From: CALDSL01 sp039810245
Lineage (GTDB): Bacteria; Chloroflexota; Anaerolineae; Anaerolineales; Anaerolineaceae
Length of the DNA: 64,000 nt
Direction: 5' to 3'
NCBI GenBank assembly: GCA_039810245.1
Contig: JBDHWQ010000019.1
Span: forward strand, 1 to 64,000
Shown: in pieces, positions 24,957 through 33,300 of the stretch
How positions within the stretch are numbered: position 1 is the stretch's first letter
Layout: each line of letters starts with the position of its first letter
Notes under the pieces: generated by a model
Seen by the model: the letters and a program-made list of their open reading frames with translations, nothing else
Database searches by the model: none
Told to the model about the DNA's origin: nothing
Made by a program: the position numbers and the translations under genes

Positions 24957-26672
24957 ATGAAATTCATCCCGGCCTTTCTTCAGAAAAATCCGAGCGATAA
25001 ACCGCACGGGCAGGATGATGAGCTGCAGCAGATCCGTCAGCGCATCCTCAACATCCTGCTGGCGGCGGGCAGCATTTTGGGCGTGCTGGCCTATTTCAGC
25101 GATATCTTTGGCCTGATCCGCGAGCAGGATTGGATTACCGCCGGGATCGAAACGGGCGTAATCGCCATGACGATCCTGCTGGCAGTCTACGAAAAACCGG
25201 GCTACCAGGTACGCGCGGGCGGTTTGTTGGCGCTGATGTTCATCCTGGCAGGCACAGACCTGGTGAATGATGGGCTCACCGGCGCCGGTCGCCTGTTCCT
25301 GATCGTATATGTCATCATGGCATTCGTGCTGCTGCGCACCCGGCAAGCGATTGCCTCCGCGCTGCTATCCCTGGCAGCGATGGTAACGGTCGCCGTGCTG
25401 ATGGTGCAGAAGGTTCTACCGCAGCCAGATCTGTCACGCTATGACGTATTGAACATTCCGGCGTGGATTTTGAACATAGTGGTTTTCGCGCTGCTGGCAG
25501 CGTTGTGCATATTTACCCTGGTGTACATGATTCGCGGCCTGGAGAATGTGTTGACGAAACAGAAAAACCTCTCTGCGGAGTTGGAAGAAGAACGCAGCCG
25601 CCTGGAACAGCGCGTTGACGAGCGCACCCAGGAACTGCACAAACGCGCTGTTGGTATGGAAATCTCAAACCGGCTGGGGCAGGCAATCGGCCAGCTCAAC
25701 GATGAAGAAGAGGTGTTGGACGTGACCGGCGCGTGTTTCGACAACGAATTCGGCTACCGCGAGCAAGTTTATTATCTGCTGGACGAGCGCCAGCAGCGTA
25801 TGAAGGCGCACATGGCGCGTGGCGAGGCGGGAGAAGGCTACGTCGCGGAAACACCTGTGCAGTCCCCCGGTGCGCCAGGGACATTCGCTGCGTTGGCAGT
25901 GAAAGGTGATGCCAGGTTGCTGCGCAATCGTGGTGACGATGCGGCGTATTTCTCTTCAGCGTTGCAGGGTATGGACTCGGCGCTGCTGCTGCCCATGAAG
26001 AGTGCCGGGCGCGTGACCGGCTTTGTGCTGTTATTTTCGGCGGATTACCGCGAATTAATGATCGATGACATCAGCCTGTACCAGAACTTGACCGCGCAAG
26101 CCGCGGCTGGTGTGGAGCGCGCCCGGCTGATCGCCATGATGGAACGTTCGATGGAAGACCTGCGAGCCAGCGCGCGGCAAACCACGCAGCATAACTGGCG
26201 CGCTTACCTGCGCTCAACCAAGCGCAGGATGGCATACCACTACAACCGCGAGGGCACAGAAGCTGGCGCGGAAGAGCCGGCGGAAGCAGCCCAGGCATTG
26301 AAGATTGGCAAGGTGGTGGTGACACCCGCCGCCGAGGTCGATGGCAAAGAAATGGTCACGCTCGCCGCGCCCATCGTGCTGCGCGGGCAACCGCTGGGGG
26401 TCATCCACCTGCGGATGAAAGGCAGCAGCATTGCCCCGGATATGATGCACCTGGTGGAAGCGGTAACCAAACGCCTGGCGCTGGCACTGGAAAACGCGCG
26501 CCTGGTGGATGAGGTGCAGCAGCGCGCCGAACGCGAGGCGGCGGTGAGCGCTATCGCTACGCGCGTGCGCGCGTCCAATGATATCGACGGCATCCTCAAG
26601 ACCGCCGCCCAGGAATTGGGCCGGTCGCTGGGTGTATCCGAAGTCGTTGTCCAGCTTCGCGGCAATGCGTAA
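24957..26672 (+). CDS. multi-span membrane GAF sensor without a kinase domain
   Basis: A 571-aa protein similar in plan to the preceding one: six predicted spans (about 30-191), a strongly charged coiled coil (195-232, ending RVDERTQELHKR), a GAF domain (about 250-390) whose body is diverged, a W-x12-Y-x-Y segment, a half GAF (about 440-510), and a terminal tail (about 525-567, IATRVRASNDIDGILKTAAQ). There is no kinase or other output domain. The start lies 9 nt after the previous gene. Confidence 0.87.
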   Translation: MKFIPAFLQKNPSDKPHGQDDELQQIRQRILNILLAAGSILGVLAYFSDIFGLIREQDWITAGIETGVIAMTILLAVYEKPGYQVRAGGLLALMFILAGTDLVNDGLTGAGRLFLIVYVIMAFVLLRTRQAIASALLSLAAMVTVAVLMVQKVLPQPDLSRYDVLNIPAWILNIVVFALLAALCIFTLVYMIRGLENVLTKQKNLSAELEEERSRLEQRVDERTQELHKRAVGMEISNRLGQAIGQLNDEEEVLDVTGACFDNEFGYREQVYYLLDERQQRMKAHMARGEAGEGYVAETPVQSPGAPGTFAALAVKGDARLLRNRGDDAAYFSSALQGMDSALLLPMKSAGRVTGFVLLFSADYRELMIDDISLYQNLTAQAAAGVERARLIAMMERSMEDLRASARQTTQHNWRAYLRSTKRRMAYHYNREGTEAGAEEPAEAAQALKIGKVVVTPAAEVDGKEMVTLAAPIVLRGQPLGVIHLRMKGSSIAPDMMHLVEAVTKRLALALENARLVDEVQQRAEREAAVSAIATRVRASNDIDGILKTAAQELGRSLGVSEVVVQLRGNA

Positions 26673-26696
26673 GCCCACCTGTCGCGTGGAGGTTTC

Positions 26697-29591
26697 ATGA
26701 CCGCACCCCTTCCCAACCGAATTTTACAAGACCCTGCCGGCGGATTACCGCAAAATATCCAGGATCGCAACACGCGCTGGCTGTTGATCATCGTCGGCCT
26801 GGCCAGCCTGGCATTTGCCGCGGCGTTCATCGTGCTAGGCATCAGCAGCGGCACGAGCCAGCCTTTGTTGCTGGCGGCAATGCTGGTGATCACGTTCATT
26901 GCTGCATTCATCTGCCGCGATGCTCGCATCATCGAGTCGCGGATTACGCGGGTTTTCTCCGTGCTGGTATGCCTCGAATTGACGCTGATCGCCTATGCCG
27001 TCATCTTTGAAAACGCTATTCTGCCCGCAGTGCTGGCATGTGTGACGATGGGGCTGCTATTCGGTGTGGTTTCCCTGGAAGAGGGGCGGGCAGCCAACGC
27101 CGTGATGCTGGGTGTGGTTGCAGCGATCGTGGTTGCCGCAGCAGGGGTTTACCGGCCTTGGGAACCCCTGAGCGGCATCGGGTTGGTGGGCCATTTTGGT
27201 TACCTGATCACCGTGGTAACGATGCTCGTTTTCGGTTATTTGCGGGCGAAAGAAACCGTGCAGCTTTCGATCGGGATGCGCCTGGTAGTGATCGGCATCC
27301 TGCTGGTTGCGATACCGGTGGGTGTACTGGCAGCCATCAACAACGCGTCCTTCAAAAACATTAAACAACAGGAAGCCAATATCGCGTTGGAAGACGCAGC
27401 CGGACGGTTTGCGCAGCAGCTTGATGAGTTTATTTTGAGTAACCGTGCTTCGATTAATACCCAGGCCAACATGCCGGCGCTGGGCGAATACCTGAGTATC
27501 GCCCCCGCAAAGCGAGCCGGAACTACTCAGGAAGCAATGGTAAACAGTGCACTCAAGTCCTTTGAGGCAGCACTGAAAGTGAAGGAACGCACGTTTCTCA
27601 AGTCGTTTGCGCTGCTCGATGCGGGCGGCCAGGTAGCTTACACTTCCAACCCCGCGGATGTCGGCTGGAAAGAACAGAAGACGCAATACTTTATTAAGAC
27701 CTTCGCCCTGGGACAGGCGTTTGCATCCGATGTGATGTTCTCCCCGGTCGACAACGCGCCGTATATCTTCTTCAGCGCGCCGGTGCGGGATGCAACCAAT
27801 ATCGTGGTGGGCGTGCTGCGTGTGAAGTATAGCGCCAGCATTCTGCAAAGCATGGCCAAGGAGTCCACCGGTTCGCAGACAGAAGCCAACTACCCAATCG
27901 TATTTGACAAATACTATATGCGCCTGGCACAGCCCTACCGTCCTCAGCTCCTTTACCAGGTGCTTGTGCCACTGCGCCAGGATCAATTACAGAAGATGAG
28001 CACCGAAGGTGGGAAGCCCGAGGTGCTGCGCTCCACCAATATGAACGAGATGGCAGCCTTTCTGGACAATGCCGAGGAATCTCCTTACTACACAGGCTGG
28101 TCCGAGTCGGACCGTACCGACCAGATGGCGGCCGTCAAAATGTCTAGCAAGGATTGGTACGTGGTGTTCGTGCAAAGCGCAGGCGTACTGCAGGCACAAC
28201 TGGAACAGCAGACCAGCCTGGCGGTGCTGATCGCTACCATTCTGGCCGGCCTGGTAAGCATGGCAGTTATGCGGCTGGGCCGCTCGTTCAGCGACCCGAT
28301 CCTTGCGCTGACCGGCTTTGCGCGCGAAGTGATGGGTGGCAATCTGGATGCCAAACCCATCGAAAAGGGCTTGCAGGAATTCCTGCTGCTAGGACAGACC
28401 TTCTCCATGATGGCGAATCAGGTGAAGCAAATGATTGCCGGACTGGAAGACCGCGTGCGCGAGCGCACCAGCGAGCTGGCAAAGCAAAACGACGCCCTGG
28501 TGCTGCGCGCGCGGCAGTTCCAGACTGTGGCAGATGTGGCGCGCGGTGTGGCGGAAACGCAAGAACTGCAAGACCTGTTGGATAACGTGACTGTCATGAT
28601 CAGCGACCGGTTTGGGTTCGCGCATACCGGCATCTTTCTCATCGATGATGCGCGCGAATTCGCGGTGCTGCGCGCGGCGAGCAGCGAAGGCGGCGCGCGC
28701 ATGCTGGCGCGCCAGCACCGGCTGCGCGTGGGCCAGGCAGGCATCGTAGGCTATGTGACTACCGCCGGAGAGCCGCGCGTGGCCACCGATGTCGGTCAGG
28801 ATGCTGTGTTCTTCAACAACCCCGACCTGCCCCTCACCCGCTCGGAAATGGCGTTGCCATTGAAGGTGGGCACGCAAATCATTGGTGCGCTGGATGTGCA
28901 GAGTAACCAATCAGATGCATTCAGCGATGAGGATATCCAGTTATTCAGCATTCTGGCAGACCAGATCGCAATCGCGATTTACAACAACCAGTTGTACGCC
29001 GAAATGTCGCAGACGCTGGCTGAGTCGCAGGCGGTACACCGCCGCTACCTGCAGGCGGAGTGGAACCGTGAAATGGAAAACGGCCAATATGCTGCGTACC
29101 GCTACACGCATAGCGCGATATTACCCTCCTCGCCGGTCGTGGCGGATGATGTGAATTCAGCGGTCGAACTGGGTGAGCCAGTGGCCACCATAGAAGCTGG
29201 TTTGCGCGTGCTGGCAATGCCGGTGAAGTTGCGTGGCGAGACCATTGCGGTGATCCGGGTGACGGAAAACAGCGAAGGCAGCCACGACTGGCACACAGAA
29301 GAAGTGGAAACGGTGAAGGACGTCGCCGACCAGGTGGCACTGGCGCTGGAAAATGCACGCTTGTTCACCCAGACGGCTCGGCGCGCGGAACGCGAGCGCA
29401 AGGTTTTGGAGATCACCAGCAAGATCCGCCAGCACAACGATCCGCAGGAAATGCTGCGCGTGGCGGTGGAAGAACTGCAAAACGCGTTGAAGGCAAGCCG
29501 GGCACAGGTGTTACTACAACCGGCTCCGGCGGGTCATGGTGGTAATGGTAACGGGAATGGCAACGGTAACGGCCACAACGGTGCCGCGTAA
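26697..29591 (+). CDS. membrane Cache-HAMP-GAF sensor without a kinase domain
   Basis: A 964-aa protein combining both sensor plans of the operon: six N-terminal spans (about 28-182), a seventh span (195-213), an extracytoplasmic Cache-like domain (about 220-500), a further span (506-526), HAMP (527-580), coiled coil, GAF (620-765), W789-x11-Y801-x-Y803, half GAF (815-890), helical tail (900-941) and an Asn/Gly-rich end (948-961). No catalytic domain. Thus one molecule could integrate membrane, extracellular and cytoplasmic cues. The ATG has GGAGG 4 nt upstream. Confidence 0.88.
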   Translation: MTAPLPNRILQDPAGGLPQNIQDRNTRWLLIIVGLASLAFAAAFIVLGISSGTSQPLLLAAMLVITFIAAFICRDARIIESRITRVFSVLVCLELTLIAYAVIFENAILPAVLACVTMGLLFGVVSLEEGRAANAVMLGVVAAIVVAAAGVYRPWEPLSGIGLVGHFGYLITVVTMLVFGYLRAKETVQLSIGMRLVVIGILLVAIPVGVLAAINNASFKNIKQQEANIALEDAAGRFAQQLDEFILSNRASINTQANMPALGEYLSIAPAKRAGTTQEAMVNSALKSFEAALKVKERTFLKSFALLDAGGQVAYTSNPADVGWKEQKTQYFIKTFALGQAFASDVMFSPVDNAPYIFFSAPVRDATNIVVGVLRVKYSASILQSMAKESTGSQTEANYPIVFDKYYMRLAQPYRPQLLYQVLVPLRQDQLQKMSTEGGKPEVLRSTNMNEMAAFLDNAEESPYYTGWSESDRTDQMAAVKMSSKDWYVVFVQSAGVLQAQLEQQTSLAVLIATILAGLVSMAVMRLGRSFSDPILALTGFAREVMGGNLDAKPIEKGLQEFLLLGQTFSMMANQVKQMIAGLEDRVRERTSELAKQNDALVLRARQFQTVADVARGVAETQELQDLLDNVTVMISDRFGFAHTGIFLIDDAREFAVLRAASSEGGARMLARQHRLRVGQAGIVGYVTTAGEPRVATDVGQDAVFFNNPDLPLTRSEMALPLKVGTQIIGALDVQSNQSDAFSDEDIQLFSILADQIAIAIYNNQLYAEMSQTLAESQAVHRRYLQAEWNREMENGQYAAYRYTHSAILPSSPVVADDVNSAVELGEPVATIEAGLRVLAMPVKLRGETIAVIRVTENSEGSHDWHTEEVETVKDVADQVALALENARLFTQTARRAERERKVLEITSKIRQHNDPQEMLRVAVEELQNALKASRAQVLLQPAPAGHGGNGNGNGNGNGHNGAA
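29538..29582 (+). repeat. Asn/Gly-coding repeat tail
   Basis: GGN(T/C)AAC-like alternating codons encode a G-N-G-N tail ending in GHNG at the 3' end of the 964-aa sensor gene. The composition matches the repeat tail of the 1472-aa sensor, although the DNA is not the same repeat unit. Confidence 0.7.
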
Positions 29592-29612
29592 GGGGCGGGA
29601 AGGGGAAAAAGC

Positions 29613-30398
29613 ATGACAACAATCATCGCGGTAGCAAATGAAAAAGGCGGGGTGGCCAAGACGACCACGACCCTCTCACTGAGCGCTGCGCTGGCAGAAG
29701 CGGGGCAGCACGTCCTGGCAGTAGACCTGGATGCGCAAGCCAACCTTTCGCTGGCGGTGGGCATCGAACCCGAAACCGTGAAACAGTCGGTGGCAAACTT
29801 GCTGTTGGAGCCGGCCAATCTGGATAGTGTTTGCCGCGAGACAAATATCGAACGGCTGACCATTCTACCGGGCAATAGCGAGATGGGACTGGCTGAGCGC
29901 TTCCTGCCCATCCGTAAGGGCTATGAGTTGGCCATCCGCGATCTGCTGGCGCGCGCCGGGTATGCGTACGACTATATCCTGCTCGACTGCCCGCCTTTTC
30001 TGGGCGCGGTGACGTTGAGCGCGCTGTGCGCGTGCGACCTGCTGGTAATCCCCACCCAGCCGGAATACTTCTCAATCTACGCGCTGCGTAACATGATGGC
30101 TGTGATCCGGCGCGTGCGCGCGCAGTACAACCCGCGGCTGACGTACCGCCTGCTGCTTACCATGCACGACCGGCGCAACCGCACGCACCGCAATCTTACG
30201 GAACAACTGCACGAGAATTTCGGCAGCGGCCTCTTCAATACGATCATTGATATTGATACCAAGCTGCGCGAAAGCCCGATCAGCGGGACATCTGTTCTGG
30301 CGCACGCCCCCAAGAGCCGCGCCGCCGCCCAATACCGCGCCCTGGCCCAGGAGATCCTTGAGCATGTCCAAGAAACCACTGCAGAACCGACTCGATAA
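29613..30398 (+). CDS. ParA/Soj-like ATPase within the signalling operon
   Basis: A 261-aa deviant-Walker ATPase: KGGVAKTTTT (signature Lys11, catalytic Lys16), Walker A' LAVDLDAQANLS, Walker B YILLDCPPFLG and the ParA-typical EYFSIYALRNMMAVIRRVRA and RESPISGTSVL. It lacks the MinD-type C-terminal membrane helix, so it is closer to ParA/Soj. No ParB, centromere or plasmid gene is nearby; all neighbours are signalling genes. Orphan ParA-like ATPases elsewhere (ParC and PpfA in chemotaxis clusters) position protein arrays on the nucleoid, and that is the likeliest role here by analogy. The gene overlaps the next by 35 nt. Confidence 0.88.
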   Translation: MTTIIAVANEKGGVAKTTTTLSLSAALAEAGQHVLAVDLDAQANLSLAVGIEPETVKQSVANLLLEPANLDSVCRETNIERLTILPGNSEMGLAERFLPIRKGYELAIRDLLARAGYAYDYILLDCPPFLGAVTLSALCACDLLVIPTQPEYFSIYALRNMMAVIRRVRAQYNPRLTYRLLLTMHDRRNRTHRNLTEQLHENFGSGLFNTIIDIDTKLRESPISGTSVLAHAPKSRAAAQYRALAQEILEHVQETTAEPTR

Positions 30399-33300
30399 CC
30401 TGTTCAAGAAAATCCAGACGCTGGAGCCGGAAGAAGTCGAGCGCCCGGCAGCCGCGTTGAACGGATGGTACTGGGAATGCACGACTGAGGGAACGTACCT
30501 GACGTGCAGCCCGGAAGTGATGGCGTGCCTGGGCATCCCGTCGGAAGCATTCGCCGGGCAGCCAATAGAGCGATTCCACCTGCACCCCGATTCAGCCGGC
30601 GCCCTGCTGGAAACGCTGCGCAAGCCCAAGCCGCCGCGCGAAGTGGATGTGTTCTTCGTCGATGCCGAGCGGAAATTAATCCCGGCGCGGGTGAGCGTTC
30701 TGACCGAGACTGACAAGAATGGGCATGAATCGCGCTGGCAGGGTTTTGTTCAGGTGCTGCCTGATGTCGCCCTGCCCGAACCGCAGGAATCAAAACCTGC
30801 CGCGCCGCCCAAAGAAGCGCCGCATACCAAAAAGATCGCAACCGGCAGGCTGGCATCGAACGGCGTAGCGATTGAAGCCGGCAGTATACGACCAGCAAGC
30901 AGCCTGTGGACAAAAGCCGGCATCCAGAGTCTGAGCCAGAACAACGTGGTGGCGCACAGCGACGAGAATGGGCCATCAGCCATCGCGGCACCCTTCCGGC
31001 TGCGTGAGCGCGGTACGGGCATCCTGGAAATTGTGGACGATGAACAAGGACGCGCGTGGAGCGATGATGAGCGCCAGCTTGTGCAGGAAGTGGCTAATCA
31101 GTTGGCCCTGGCGCTGGAGAATGCCGAGCTGTACCAGACAGTACAGCAGGAGCTGGGTGAAAGAATCCGCGCTGAGCAGGAAATCCGCACCCGCAACCAG
31201 GACCTGGCGACGCTGAACCAGGCAGGACAACAGCTCAGCCGGTTGACCAGCCCGCAGGAAATCTACGAATTGGTGAGCAATATCGTCAGCCAGATGATGC
31301 GCTGCAACAATCTGGAGATTGCGCAGTTTGATGCTGCGCAGCGCAGCGCGGCATACCCGGTGATCCTGCGTGGTGGTGAGCGCCTGCAGCAGGGCATGCA
31401 GCCGCTGGGTAACGACGTGGCCGGCTATCTGTTCTGGACCAAAAAGCCGCTGTTGATTGGCCGCAATATGGAGTCTGAGATGGTGGAACGCGGAATCGCA
31501 CTGCCCGAACGCGTGCCGGTTTCGATTGTGGGCATTCCCATGCTGGCCGGTGACCGGCCGGTGGGCAGCCTGATCCTGTACGACTATGAAAACGAGAACG
31601 CATACAGCGCCATCCACGTCGAGCTGCTCTCTACACTGACATCCCAGGCGACCACGGCATTGGAAAACGCGAACCTGTTCCAGGAAATCCGCGCGGCGCT
31701 GGCAGCGATTGAAACGCGCGAACGCTACCAGGCGAATGTGGCACTGGTGGCGGCCACATTGAGCAAGTACGGCTCAAAATCGCTGCCGGATGTGCTCAGT
31801 TCTTTGGGCGAAGCTGCAAAGCCCAGCCGGGTATACTTTGCCCAGGTAATAGACGAAGAAAGCGACTGCTCTTGGCAAATGGTGCTGGAATGGGTATCGC
31901 CGGAATGTAAAAACACATTCAACCAGGCGCCCACGCGCCATTTCACCACCCATGAGCTGCCCACGCTCATCGAGCAGATGCGCGAAACCGGCTGGGTAGC
32001 GCGCCATGTGGCCGACCTGCCCTCGCCTGATCGCGAGTTCTTCTCCGCGCAGAATGTGCGCAGCGTGCTGGTGCTGGCAGTGCCGGGGCGCGCCAAACTG
32101 CCCAGCCTGATGATTTTTGAGCAGGTGGATGCCGCCCGCGAATGGCAGATGGAAGAAGTTCGTGTCCTGCAGATCGCCACGGATGCTCTCTCCAACACCA
32201 TGCTGCGCGAAAACCTGCTTAAGCAGGTGCAGGTCTCCCTGCACGATACCGAGAACCTGTACAACCTCAGCCACAACCTGGCGCTGGAAAACGAACCCCG
32301 CGAGATGCTGGCTACGATTGCCACCGGCCTGGAAGCGCAGGAACTCCACCGCGCCGCGTTGGTGACCTACACGTATGACCAACACGGGAAAGTGACCGGG
32401 CTCGACAGCCGGGAAATGTGGGCGCGCGATGGCCAGGTATTAACCGCTGACGACTACAATGTTGCCGCGTTTGGGCGGATGCTGCTGCGCCCCACCCCAT
32501 TGTTCGTAGACGACCTGGCCGTGGATGCCGCGGTGGATGATGTGGCGCGTGATACGATGCTGCAAAATGGAACACGCTCGCTGGTGATCATCCCGCTGTT
32601 CTCCGGCCGCCGGCAAACCGGCAGCCTGCTGCTGGCATCCACCGAAAAGCACGCCTTTGGTGACCAGGTCCGCCGCAGCGCGCAAACCCTGGCCGACCAG
32701 CTCGCTACCTCGCTGGATAACCGCAGGCTGTTCCAGGAAACGCAAATCGCGCTGTCAGAGACCGGGCTGATGTACCAGGTAAGCGATGCAATTGCGCAGG
32801 CGCAGAACCCGCAGGACCTGGTAGGCATCGTTGCGCAACACCTGATGCCTGCCGGCGCCGACCGCGTATCGCTCTCGTCCATTAGCTACTCCGTGGATGG
32901 CGAGCCTTCAGAAATTGAGTTGATCGGGCACTTTGACCGCGAAGGACAATACCAGCGCATCGGCACGCGCTACCGCGCGTCGCTGCTGCCGTTCTTCTCA
33001 TCCATCACCAACGAGCCAATTCTGGTTTCGGATATCCGCCAGTACCCGCTGGATGAAAGCTCGCGCGCGATGCTGACCAGCGGCGGGATTGTGGGTACCT
33101 GCCTGGTTCCGCTGACAGCCACGGGTAAGATTATCGGGTTGATCGCTCTGTCCAGCAAAAAGGTGCTGCAGATGACGGTGGAAGAGACACGCCGGCTGCA
33201 GGTGGCGGCAAGCGGCATCGCGGTATCACTGGAAAAGCAGCGCCTGCTGGTGGAAGCCCAGCGGCGCGCGCTGGAACTGCAAACCGCGGCGGAAATCGCG

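Noticed and set aside
30247..30363. Extended N-terminus for the hybrid kinase
   Set aside because: It lies fully within the ParA-like gene in another frame and has no domain content; ATG 30364 begins a plausible protein.
29613..30398. ParA as sign of an integrated plasmid or genomic island
   Set aside because: No ParB, replication, integrase or transfer gene, and no attachment repeats; base composition matches the neighbours.
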